A stretch of DNA of 64,000 bases. It comes from an uncultured Methanospirillum sp. Its GTDB lineage: Archaea; Halobacteriota; Methanomicrobia; Methanomicrobiales; Methanospirillaceae. The position numbers were made by a program, and so were the translations under genes. Where the stretch lies: positions 1,116,001 to 1,180,000 of the forward strand of contig NZ_OY764544.1 of assembly GCF_963668475.1 (NCBI RefSeq), written 5' to 3'. The notes beneath the pieces were generated by a model. It had not been told where the DNA came from. It ran no database searches and saw only the letters and a list, made by a program, of their open reading frames with translations. This document shows, piece after piece, positions 55,443-63,330 of the stretch (position 1 is its first letter; each line of letters starts with the position of its first letter).

Positions 55443-56105
55443 ATGAAACTTACCTGGCTTGGGCACTCCTGTGTACTTCTGGATGGGTCCCGCAGAGTGC
55501 TCATCGATCCTTTTGTGCCTGATGGGAATATCCCCTGCACTCCGGATATCGTGGCTGTGACGCATGCCCACGCTGACCATCTTGGATGTACCCTTGACCT
55601 CGGGGTAAAAACCATTGCCATGAACGACCTCGCCTACTATCTGAAAGATAAGGGACTGGAGGTTGAGCCGATGAATCTCGGGGGGACGATCACGATTGAC
55701 GGGATCGAATTCACGATGACCGCAGCTCTTCACTCATCATGGATAGAGGATGCCGGTATCGGTGTGTATGGAGGGGCCGCTGCCGGGTATCTTATCACCA
55801 TGGACGGGGTGACTGTGTATCATGCCGGAGATACCGCCCTGTTCGGAGATATGAAACTGATAGGCAGGATATATAATCCGGACATTGCTCTCCTCCCTAT
55901 TGGCGGGAGGTATACTATGGGGCCTCGTGAAGCGATGATAGCAGCAGAATTTGTTGGTGCACCGGTAGTTATCCCGATTCACTACAACACCTCACCCAAA
56001 ATCGCACAGGATGCAGGCGAGTTCAAGCGGATCATCGAGCGGACAACAGACCTGAAGGTTGTCGTGCTTGAGCCTGGTGAGTCATACGAGACTACATCAG
56101 TGTAA
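55443..56105 (+). CDS. UPF0173 metal-dependent hydrolase
   Basis: 220-residue metallo-beta-lactamase-fold protein. Metal-binding motif THAHADHLG, YHAGDTALFGDM, LLPIGGRYTMGPREA and IPIHYNT are typical of UPF0173. Substrate unknown. The start lies 7 bp after the HTH gene, in the oligo-T that may end transcription of that gene. Confidence 0.9.
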   Translation: MKLTWLGHSCVLLDGSRRVLIDPFVPDGNIPCTPDIVAVTHAHADHLGCTLDLGVKTIAMNDLAYYLKDKGLEVEPMNLGGTITIDGIEFTMTAALHSSWIEDAGIGVYGGAAAGYLITMDGVTVYHAGDTALFGDMKLIGRIYNPDIALLPIGGRYTMGPREAMIAAEFVGAPVVIPIHYNTSPKIAQDAGEFKRIIERTTDLKVVVLEPGESYETTSV

Positions 56106-56460
56106 ATCCAGAACTCGGTGGGATTAGAGAGAGTAATTCTAAACCTTCGCAGTCTAAATTAGCATTAGCGAAAGAATATCAACCGGATAAGACGAATGCA
56201 CACCACTAATGTTAGGGGTTGCCCCATGCACATTTATCCTCAGATATAACTCATTTTTTTAATTTAAACGGAAATTAGATCGCATATTCTCTAGTTGATA
56301 CCAAGTTCAGATCCTGAACGAAATGCCTTGAAGGTCCAGTGGCGATAAATGGGTTCCTTGGTGGGCATGTGACCTGAATCTGTCAGGCCTGGTATTATAC
56401 ATGGCTAAATCCTCTTGTAGGGACATACCATGTTCAAAAAAGATCAGGCCCTGATCCTTT
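56106..56460. other. Intergenic stretch at left edge of accessory island, no gene seen
   Basis: Composition drops to AT-rich (for example 56250-56270). Short open frames are present but none has protein-like content. No element end or tRNA was found that would mark an integration site. Confidence 0.4.
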
Positions 56461-56768
56461 GGGCGGCAGGGCGGGGAATCGGAGCACACTCCGGAGTTAG
56501 GGCGGCGGCTTCCGCCCAACTTTCCCTGCTTAAATGTCCCCTAAACTAAGAAATAAAAAAAATAATTATATTTTATTATTACAGGGCGGGAAGATCCACA
56601 TGCACAGTTCATCTCCCGATTCCCTGAGGGTGTACACATGTGTCTGTGTTTCCCGCCCCGCCGCCCTAATCTGAAACAACTAGTAATTGTTGCCCTAATT
56701 AAAAATCAGGGCGATCAAATCATGCAGAATGCTCCCGCCCAAACTCATCTTCTCCCGCCCTGCCGCCC
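56461..56768. repeat. Symmetric GC-rich inverted-repeat cluster around AT-rich core
   Basis: GGGCGG-type words occur three times in plus orientation (56461-56475 GGGCGGCAGGGCGGG; 56497-56508 TTAGGGCGGCGG; 56582-56590 CAGGGCGGG) and three times as their reverse complement (56652-56669, 56734-56740, 56754-56768). The outermost pair is an exact 15-bp inverted repeat, and the 56497 and 56658-56669 copies are an exact 12-bp pair. The core 56549-56581 is almost pure A/T. The shape resembles a replication origin or a large cruciform or regulatory site. It does not match the standard origin recognition box that I know. Confidence 0.5.
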
Positions 56769-56886
56769 GGGACCCTGCTATGACCTATGTGTGAAAGAAC
56801 CATTCACGTAACCGATCATATTCGGCCAGATGGATCTTTCCGGTTGATCAGATCAGGTCCGGAAAAGGAACCAAACTCATCCGACA

Positions 56887-57251
56887 CTATTCCCTCAACT
56901 GAACCTGTGGAGTCGCTGTGAAGTTGAGGTATCCAACCAGATCATCAGGGTTCGGGAACGAGAGATACCATGTGTTGTTGGTTCAGTGTGTCAGATTCCC
57001 TTCATACCTGTTAGGACCAGACCCCCGGATGATCAGATCTGTCTGAAACTCATCACCACCGGCAATCGACCTGGACAGATGAGAAGTACCACGGCCATAA
57101 CACGGGATGCAAACGAACCATTCTCAGTATTCCCGGAACTCGCGGGCATCACCGTCCCATCAGTAGAGATAGAAGTACTGACAAAATCACCACCGACAAG
57201 GCCAGCGAGAACCAGGAATACGCCACCGGATAAGATAAATTTCCAGTTCAT
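56887..57251 (-). pseudogene. Broken secreted protein gene: frameshift and in-frame TGA
   Basis: Starts with a good signal peptide (MNWKFILSGGVFLVLAGLVGG then DFVSTSISTDGTV), continues to NGSFASRVMAV, then jumps frame (about 57090-57100) into RGTSHLSRSIAGGDEFQTDLIIRGSGPNRYEGNL, meets TGA at 56985-56983, and resumes with TNNTWYLSFPNPDDLVGYLNFTATP before TAG at 56889-56887. It follows the 57284 gene by 33 bp on the same strand. Appears to be the decayed remnant of a surface protein; the family is not recognised. Confidence 0.6.
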
Positions 57252-57283
57252 ATTCCTGCCTCGGTTGGAAAAGAAAAGGAAAT

Positions 57284-57787
57284 TTAAGCGAGAATTGCAA
57301 CAGTATCGGCCCAGGATTCAATGCCGGTCAGAGTCGCATCATTCTCGTAGTTTGAGATCACAACGCTGTCACGTTTGAAGGTCACATTAAACGTCTCACC
57401 GCTTGCGGCGTGGCACTTCAGCACACAACTGAAGGAGTCTTCCGAACTGTCATGAGATGCAGTTCCACCCATTGCAGTCGCAAGAGCGGTTGTTGCGAGA
57501 ATGGTGCTCACGGCAGTATTGAAAGCCGCTGAACTCGGAACCCGGACGGTGATATACCCGACAGTCTTCGCCTCTGCATTCTCATAGACGACCTTTCCGG
57601 AGTAATATTCAGTGCCACGGACCACTGTAGTTAGGGTCTCATTTCCTGAAGAGTACGAAGTACAGCCCCAGGGGTTATTGTCAAGGATATCCTGGACAAG
57701 AGCCAGGAAGTTCGCAACGGTATCAATCGGAGCCGTGAGTTTTCGCTCAGCCGACTTGACGATTGACTTTGATACAAAATCTGCCAT
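57284..57787 (-). CDS. Unrecognised island protein, intact copy
   Basis: 167 residues, MADFVSKSIVKSAERKLTA..., no signal peptide or membrane segment. N-terminal helix, then beta-rich, with a Thr/Ala-rich helix (VSTILATTALATAMGG about 108-123) and a FSCVLKCHAASGETFNVTF segment. A decayed duplicate lies 1.7 kb away at 59006-59338. No family recognised; it could be a component of a lost mobile element or a small structural protein. Intact frame and duplicate suggest it was a real expressed gene. Confidence 0.7.
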   Translation of the reverse strand: MADFVSKSIVKSAERKLTAPIDTVANFLALVQDILDNNPWGCTSYSSGNETLTTVVRGTEYYSGKVVYENAEAKTVGYITVRVPSSAAFNTAVSTILATTALATAMGGTASHDSSEDSFSCVLKCHAASGETFNVTFKRDSVVISNYENDATLTGIESWADTVAILA

Positions 57788-57984
57788 TTTTCCTCCACCC
57801 GGAACGAACCGGTATTAAAGAATATGGAGAATATTTTTAAATAGATTCAAAGAGGATGGGATTTAGTCACATATTGAGATTAGTTTTGGAATTCAGGGCC
57901 ACCTACGTGTGGACAATATAAAAAAATTAAATGTTCACCCAGAAAAATAGTGATATCCGGTAACCTTGTTCAAAAGAACATCTG

Positions 57985-58224
57985 TTACAATTCTTCCATC
58001 ATGGATATCCAGTCTCTCCCGGTCTTTTGTGCGATTTCTTTCACAATATGAGTGAGAGTTCCGGTTTTGAGAGGATCATGTAATGGAACAGTTATTCCAT
58101 ACGGTTCCCCATCGATCACACATTCGAGCCGAACATGACTTCCCGTCTGCCTGATTTTTTGAAATCCTATCGAAATAAGATAGGATATTAAATCAGAGCC
58201 AGAAATATCCCGGGGAACTTTCAT
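57985..58224 (-). CDS. hicA: HicA-type mRNA interferase toxin
   Basis: 79 residues with the HicA double-stranded-RNA-binding-like fold: MKVPRDISGSDLISYLISIGFQKIRQTGSHVRLE, where the GSH histidine is the catalytic residue, followed by TVPLHDPLKTGTLTHIVKEI. Its start overlaps the hicB stop by 4 bp. Antitoxin-first order is common for hicBA too. Confidence 0.9.
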   Translation of the reverse strand: MKVPRDISGSDLISYLISIGFQKIRQTGSHVRLECVIDGEPYGITVPLHDPLKTGTLTHIVKEIAQKTGRDWISMMEEL

Positions 58225-58451
58225 ACGGCGAGAACTTCATCCTTAACGATATGAAGTCTGATAAGGGCCGGGGCTGGTTCGTCTCCAAAGTGACAGAGAA
58301 CGGCATCACGGACCATATCCCGGAGTTCATCGAGGGTATCAGCCTGGGTGTATATGGGAAATGCAAGTGATCGGGCAATATAACCACCCTCATCGGCCTC
58401 TTCCACAAGAAAGAGGATTTCAGTTTCCCGGTGTTTTTCAGAGATTATCAT
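58221..58451 (-). CDS. hicB: HicB-type antitoxin
   Basis: 76 residues, the partial RNase H-like HicB fold: EILFLVEEADEGGYIARSLAFPIYTQADTLDELRDMVRDAVLCHF. The usual C-terminal DNA-binding domain is absent, as in the short archaeal and cyanobacterial forms. Pairs with hicA immediately downstream. Confidence 0.88.
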   Translation of the reverse strand: MIISEKHRETEILFLVEEADEGGYIARSLAFPIYTQADTLDELRDMVRDAVLCHFGDEPAPALIRLHIVKDEVLAV

Positions 58452-58994
58452 TCTGATGTCCTGCTGGAGTATCTCGGTATGTATAATTACACCTGTCTGC
58501 TTAAGATGTTTTTTTCCGGGACTGATGAACGTAGAGGGACTATATCGAGATGTCAGATCTTCTTCCTTATAGTAAGAGATAAATTTTTGACTAAATTTTG
58601 AGATTGAACCATGATTTTTGAGTAATTCGAACTCCTATATCAAATTGTCAATATAGGATAATTTGTCAACAAAGCTAGAAAATACGATTATAATACTGTA
58701 AATAGCAGAGTTATCCCCGAAAATCATTGAACAAACAAACAAAAGAATCGGATTAGCAATACAAACCAATCGTACCAATCGCTGAATATCGATATGATAT
58801 AATCGAATACTACTGAGGTTACAAGTATAGAGATTCTGGCTCAATTTCAAAACAGCACATTTGAACCATTCGAATCCCTATTTCATAAGTTTCCATTGCA
58901 TGGTTGATCACATACTTGTTTCCATAAAAGGATTTGTGATATTCCGTTACAATCCATATTTTTGAGAAACTGCATTTTAAGTAAATTGCTTTTT
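58452..58994. other. AT-rich stretch without convincing gene
   Basis: Very AT-rich sequence with two short minus-strand open frames (58635-58850 and 58819-59004) that are hydrophobic but lack ribosome sites or recognisable families. They are considered chance frames. The interval probably contains the hicBA promoter near 58460-58500. Confidence 0.4.
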
Positions 58995-59005
58995 GAAAGG
59001 GCATT

Positions 59006-59338
59006 TAGCGAGAAGTGCGACTGCGTCAACCCAGACTCAATGGCGGTCAGAATCGCATCATTCTCGTAGTTTGAGATCACAACACTGTCATGCTTGAAGG
59101 TAACATTAAACGTGTTACCGCTTGCAGCATGGGATTACAGCACACAACTGAAGGAGTCTTCAGAACTGTCATGAGAAGCAGTTCCACCCATTGCAGTCGC
59201 AAGAGCGGTTGTAGCGAGAATGGTGCTCACGTAGGTGTTGAAAGCCGCTGAAATGGGAGCCCGGACGGTAATATATCCAACGGTCTTCGCTTCTGCATTC
59301 TTATAGACGACCTCCCTTGAGTTATAATCAGTACAATG
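59006..59338 (-). pseudogene. Decayed duplicate of the 57284 gene
   Basis: Nucleotide sequence runs nearly parallel to 57284-57620 (for example the stretch TCATTCTCGTAGTTTGAGAT and TTCCACCCATTGCAGTCGCA occur in both). The reading frame is interrupted by TAA at 59137-59135, where the intact copy has the Lys codon of VLKCHA. The natural stop is lost (it reads into KCPFKK) and the first 60 or so codons are absent. It is clearly non-functional. Confidence 0.85.
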
Positions 59339-59457
59339 AATAATTCAGGCCTTAATCTCTTATCAAGATTAAAAATCCCAATTTTATTAAAAATTATATA
59401 TATAAAACATAATGAAATAGTCATGAATAACAGTAGATAATAAACATATATTCAATT

Positions 59458-60030
59458 ATGGTGTCCAATGATCCCAATAATATTTTACTGATCACACTCA
59501 TTGGCGCCTTTTTGGGAGCTTTATTTGGCGTAAGTTTACCAATCTATTATATAGAGATATTGGAAACAATAAAATTAAGAAAAGCATTAAAAGCAGAATT
59601 GAATTATAACCTTGAGCGGCTAAAAATACTAGATCAAAATTTAAATAATAGTTCTATTTGCTCTCCCTATTTGAGAAACCTCATGAAGAAAAATCCCGAT
59701 TTCATCCTAAATAATTGTACTCATCCATTTCCTTTGATAATTTGTAGTGATCTGGTTTTTAAAGAAAAATGAATAGAAATTTCGGGGTTACGTGAAGAAC
59801 TAGTAAATATTTTAAAAAAATATTATGAAGATATTCGAGAGTTACAGGAGATTGTAAACTATATTATTAATCATCAAAAGCAAACAGGATTAGATAATGA
59901 AGATCTAATAAAATATACAATAAAACAAAAGGATCAATTAATCAAAGATTCTAAATTAATTCTACAATATCATGAATTTCACTGTTTTGGCATCATTAAT
60001 GCGATATGGCAGAGATTTATGCTTAAATAA
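59458..60030 (+). pseudogene. Membrane-anchored protein gene with in-frame TGA
   Basis: Encodes MVSNDPNNILLITLIGAFLGALFGVSLPIYYIEI (a membrane helix at about 8-32) and a charged helical region, then TGA at 59770-59772. The same frame continues for 85 further codons (IEISGLREELVNILKKYYEDI... to TAA 60028-60030) of the same low-GC, Lys/Glu/Ile-rich helical character. A single nonsense change (for example TGG to TGA) would explain it. The family is not recognised; a coiled-coil anchor protein. Confidence 0.65.
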
Positions 60031-60038
60031 GTATATCA

Positions 60039-60356
60039 TTAATACACTTCAACCCACACCGCTGCTTTCTTCTCCGGATTCTCCATCATATTCCGAACCT
60101 GCTTAACCAGGGCTGAGTACTCCTGACCACCGACCGGAATCGTAACCATCATTCTTCGGCCATCATTTGAAAGACTCATCGTCCCTTCCGATTCGTCACC
60201 ATCGTTCACCGGAATCTCAATCCCGAGATCTACCACAGCGAATACATCAAATCCTAAAACCCGGAGAGTCCTATCACCGTCGATCTCAATGACAACATTT
60301 CTCCCTGAATGTTTCATCCGACCAACCTTTTTCCATTCGTCACCTACCCAGATCAT
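60039..60356 (-). CDS. Unrecognised small acidic protein
   Basis: About 105 residues when begun at MIWVGDEWKKVGRMK (60356); ATG 60395 adds 13 residues. Beta-rich, VVIEIDGDRTLRVLGFDVFAVVDLGIEIPV, then GRRMMVTIPVGGQEYSALVKQVRNMMENPEKKAAVWVEVY. No membrane segment or motif known. Appears intact, unlike its neighbours. Confidence 0.6.
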   Translation of the reverse strand: MIWVGDEWKKVGRMKHSGRNVVIEIDGDRTLRVLGFDVFAVVDLGIEIPVNDGDESEGTMSLSNDGRRMMVTIPVGGQEYSALVKQVRNMMENPEKKAAVWVEVY

Positions 60357-60584
60357 ATTTAACCCTGTGAACTCTGCAAATATTGTTACAATCAAAAAAT
60401 ATTCTCAAATTGTGCGCAAACTAACAAACCTAATTAACAGAATCATTTCGACATACTTAAATTACAAAACACTAACCATCTGTTGTCCTACAATCACCTA
60501 GGACATGTTCTAGTATGGGAAAATCCCCTGCACATCTAACCTAACACAAAACACAGAACAATCCCCAGCGTTCCTTTTTCACCA

Positions 60585-60612
60585 GATCGGGGCCCCCATC
60601 ACTACCCCGATC
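60585..60612 (-). terminator. Hairpin beyond the exonuclease 3' end
   Basis: GATCGGGG (60585-60592) and CCCCGATC (60605-60612) form a perfect 8-bp stem just past the exonuclease stop (60626). Possible terminator or processing site for the minus-strand message. Confidence 0.4.
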
Positions 60613-60625
60613 TTTAACTATTCTA

Positions 60626-60880
60626 TCAAATCCGGATCTCAACACCCGGACGTGCTGACTCGTTAAACCGGAAAATCTCCATCTCAATCGCTTTGAAAAA
60701 AATCATCTTGCACGCATCCGTATCAATCAACGCATCATGAGCATCAAGCAGAGACTCACCTATCAGTTTCTCATATGCCTCACCAAGTTTTGGATACTTA
60801 AATCCTGTACCGGATGGGAACGGAATCTTACAGTAACTCGTCAAACTCTTCATAGTACAGAAATATGGCTTCTCCCTGAA
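60626..60880 (-). pseudogene. DnaQ-like exonuclease, 3' half (split by insertion sequence)
   Basis: C-terminal part of a DEDDh exonuclease: REKPYFCTMKSLTSYCKIP, then FKYPKLGEAYEKLIGE and the catalytic LLDAHDALIDTDAC (HxxxxD). The N-terminal part lies 1.74 kb away at 62618-62970. Sequence before REK belongs to the insertion sequence. The two halves rejoin in the same frame, as TTCAG|G, when the element and one TSD copy are removed, giving a 200-residue protein. Probably inactive as split. Confidence 0.9.
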
Positions 60881-60895
60881 CTTGAGTTGGTAAAA
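60881..60895 (+). repeat. Left terminal inverted repeat of the insertion sequence
   Basis: CTTGAGTTGGTAAAA, exact complement of the right end. Confidence 0.92.
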
Positions 60896-61111
60896 CCTGA
60901 TTGTCATGAACCGTTTGATCGAAATATATAAATATCACATATATTTCGTTGTGTTGATTTTTACAGCAGAAGAGGTAGTCTCACTGCAAAGGAAATTGAA
61001 TCGTGTATCGCCAATCCAAAATCCTTTTTAGAGAAATTTGGATATGCTCCACTATTCACAAACAGGACTAAGAGCGTATTTCACCATGCGGTAAGTTATA
61101 TTTCCGGTCTC

Positions 61112-62398
61112 TTGACTCTGCCACGTGGCTCAAATATGAGTAAGATAGCAGAGAATATTCCCGAAAGCGGAACTTGTCGCGATCTTAGCCATTTTATCTC
61201 CTCTTCTCCATGGTCTTCCGAAGATGTGATGAAATTGACACGAACAAATGTCATTCACCATTTAGGTCCAAATGGAGCCGTAATTTTTGATGAGACTGGT
61301 CAACAGAAGTATGGACCTGATTCAGTTGGAACATCACATCAATATCTGGGCACTCTTGGACACACATGTACTGCCCAAGTGGGGGTATTTGCGTCTTATT
61401 GTGTAGATAATGTCTCAACTTTGATTGATTATCGGTTATTTTTGCCCGACTCATGGGTTCAAAATCACCAAAAAAGCCTGAAAGCAGAAATTCCTCTTGA
61501 CAGAATTGAACACAAAACAAAGCCTGAACTAGCTTTAGAGATGTTAGACTCTTTCATCTCTGAAGAAATTCCATTTTCTTACGTACAGGCGGATGGTTTG
61601 TATGGCAATGATTCAAAGTTCATTTCAGGCTTATATCAGAGAAAAGTCTCATTTATCTGTGATATTCCAAGCGATACACTTGTTTACATCACCGAACCCG
61701 TACTAATAATTCCTGAACGACAAGGAAACAGAGGTCGCTTTCCTTCAAAGCCAAAGGTACTGAATACTTTTCCTGTTCAAGTGAGGTGGTTAGCTGAAAT
61801 TCAACAATCTTGGGACTCGGTACCTATCAGATTTACCGATCGAGGAATTAAAACAGTATATTGTACAGTAATTACCGTTTGGAGACGCCAGGATGGATTA
61901 CCCTATGATATCCCTGTCAAATTAGTCATGATTCGTGATCCTGAAGAGAATATGGTCCGGTTTGCATTCACAAATATGTTCAATGCAGTTACATCAGACT
62001 TGGCAAAATGCCAGGCGAACCGCTACTGGATTGAACGAAATTTTGAAGATGCAAAGGGTTTATGTGATTTAGATAGCTTTCGAGGAAGAAGTTGGATTGC
62101 ATGGCATCACCACATTGTGCTATCAGCCATATCCTTATTCATGCTTTTAAAGATTCAACATGATTTTTTAAAAAAAACAATTTTCCTCTCTTTAAACCAA
62201 GTAGTGGCAATAATTAGGCATAAAAATCCATTGAGAAAATTATCAGATCAGGAATTGGCGGATTCGATCAATTATGTCAACGATATTAGAGCGAAACTGT
62301 GGGCCGGAAATTTGAAACGGTTCATGAAACAGAAATTTCGTAATTCGGTGGACTGGGTGCAAAAATTAATTGATACACGTTCAGAATTGATAATTTAG
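61112..62398 (+). CDS. IS701-like DDE transposase
   Basis: DDE-superfamily transposase. Catalytic and family segments: VIFDETGQQKYGPDSVGTSHQYLG (first Asp), PFSYVQADGLYGND (second Asp), and RYWIERNFEDAKGLCDLDSFRGR with its acidic residues near the end. TTG 61112 is the first standard start, but the same frame is open from 60932 and encodes coherent protein (FLEKFGYAPLFTN, FHHAVSYISGLL) without any ATG, GTG or TTG. So the true N-terminus probably lies about 50 codons earlier and uses an unusual start, or the start is mutated and this copy may be dead. Confidence 0.85.
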   Translation: MTLPRGSNMSKIAENIPESGTCRDLSHFISSSPWSSEDVMKLTRTNVIHHLGPNGAVIFDETGQQKYGPDSVGTSHQYLGTLGHTCTAQVGVFASYCVDNVSTLIDYRLFLPDSWVQNHQKSLKAEIPLDRIEHKTKPELALEMLDSFISEEIPFSYVQADGLYGNDSKFISGLYQRKVSFICDIPSDTLVYITEPVLIIPERQGNRGRFPSKPKVLNTFPVQVRWLAEIQQSWDSVPIRFTDRGIKTVYCTVITVWRRQDGLPYDIPVKLVMIRDPEENMVRFAFTNMFNAVTSDLAKCQANRYWIERNFEDAKGLCDLDSFRGRSWIAWHHHIVLSAISLFMLLKIQHDFLKKTIFLSLNQVVAIIRHKNPLRKLSDQELADSINYVNDIRAKLWAGNLKRFMKQKFRNSVDWVQKLIDTRSELII

Positions 62399-62602
62399 TC
62401 AATATTTAAGGGGATTTTGCATGAGGATACCGTAAGGTATCGCTCGAAGGTTTAATTTTATCATAATAATGTTCGAACCCAAGTAAAATATGGCAGATTC
62501 AGACAAGAATTTTGGGAACCAATTTTGTTGGTATCGAACTTTAGGAAATGGTGCAGAAGAAGTTGATCTATTTCATATGGAAATTTATGCGCTAGTTTTT
62601 GA

Positions 62603-62617
62603 TTTTACCAACTCAAG
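62603..62617 (-). repeat. Right terminal inverted repeat of the insertion sequence
   Basis: TTTTACCAACTCAAG, exact complement of the left end; followed by the CTGAA target duplication. Confidence 0.92.
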
Positions 62618-62970
62618 CTGAACGTTAGAGAGTCAATCTTTTCACGACTGCACTCATGAGTGATAACATCCAGGTCATACGAAACATTGTGACCGATAAG
62701 AAGACCGGTGCGAGATACATCAGCGAGAAGTTCATTCAGAACCACAGACAGATCAACACCCTCCGCTTCTGCTATCTCGGTCGTGATACCATGGATCGCA
62801 GCTGCCTGATCCGGGATCGTGAACCCCTTCGGTTTGACAAGATGGGTCTCCTCCTTCACAATCTGCCCGTCTCCGGTGCAGACAATCCAGGCGATCTCAA
62901 CAGCCCTGGCAAGACGTGGATCAGTACCGGTCGTCTCTGTATCGAAAAATAACAGTAAATCAGGTTTCAT
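62618..62970 (-). pseudogene. DnaQ-like exonuclease, 5' half (split by insertion sequence)
   Basis: First 117 residues of a DEDDh 3'-5' exonuclease: FFDTETTGTDPRLARAVEIAW with Asp10 and Glu12, then AAAIHGITTEIAE and LIGHNVSYDLDVI with Asp99. The reading frame runs 5 codons into the element and stops at 62605. The 3' half is at 60626-60880. The start ATG 62970 has no other in-frame ATG upstream with homology. Confidence 0.9.
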
Positions 62971-63026
62971 AACTCCTCATTCAACTCAATCAGGGAAATA
63001 TCGTAACACACAACACGGGAGGGGGA

Positions 63027-63051
63027 GGGGCCGGAACGAAGATCCGGCCCC
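63027..63051. other. GC-rich hairpin between two minus-strand genes
   Basis: GGGGCCGGA-ACGAAGA-TCCGGCCCC, a perfect 9-bp stem, lies between the hypothetical gene at 63068 and the exonuclease start. It could end the first message or protect the 5' end of the second. Confidence 0.45.
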
Positions 63052-63067
63052 GACCGGATATCATGGC

Positions 63068-63274
63068 TCATGCAGATGCCACCCCGATACACTCAGGGGA
63101 CTCAAACACCCACACACCCCGGCGTCTCCCCCAGATATGAGCATCAGGTCTGCGACCAGCAATCTCATAGATGATCATATGCAGACGGGTGACACATAAC
63201 TGTCCCGAATAGGGATACTCTCCAGGATCCTGGACAATCTCCCCCTCAATAATCCGGCGACTGATGTTCCTCAT
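63068..63274 (-). CDS. Small unrecognised basic protein
   Basis: 68 residues, MRNISRRIIEGEIVQDPGEYPYSG..., with an RRPDAHIWGRRRGVWVFESPECI stretch that has protein-like composition and arginine codon use like the core genes. Probably a real short gene upstream of the exonuclease on the same strand; family not recognised. Confidence 0.5.
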   Translation of the reverse strand: MRNISRRIIEGEIVQDPGEYPYSGQLCVTRLHMIIYEIAGRRPDAHIWGRRRGVWVFESPECIGVASA

Positions 63275-63330
63275 ATGGGACTTCTGCGAAACGATTTTTC
63301 GGTCGAAAAATCGTTTCGCGGAAGTCCTAT
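63275..63330. repeat. 26-bp perfect-type stem-loop with GGTC loop
   Basis: Arms 63275-63300 and 63305-63330 are complementary over 26 positions (two G-T wobble pairs), around a 4-base GGTC loop at 63301-63304. The arm includes GCGAAACGATTTTTC and its complement GAAAAATCGTTTCGC. Not found elsewhere in the window by eye. Possible folded-back repeat element, regulatory RNA stem, or phage or plasmid-related site. Confidence 0.75.

Larger units (their letters stand above)
60881..62617 (+). mobile_element. 1,737-bp insertion sequence, IS701-like
   Basis: Bounded by perfect 15-bp terminal inverted repeats (CTTGAGTTGGTAAAA at 60881-60895 and its complement at 62603-62617) and flanked by a 5-bp target duplication CTGAA (60876-60880 and 62618-62622). 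It contains one transposase gene on the plus strand and noncoding ends. The family is judged from the transposase; IS701 members usually make a 4-bp duplication, so another DDE family is possible. Confidence 0.92.

Noticed and set aside
56307-56519. 70-codon minus-strand frame across the first GC-rich repeat
   Set aside because: Translation is Arg/Pro/Ser-rich from the repeat itself; no start site or homology.
58635-59004. Two overlapping minus-strand hydrophobic frames in AT-rich DNA
   Set aside because: AT-rich sequence generates hydrophobic codons by chance; no ribosome site or family.
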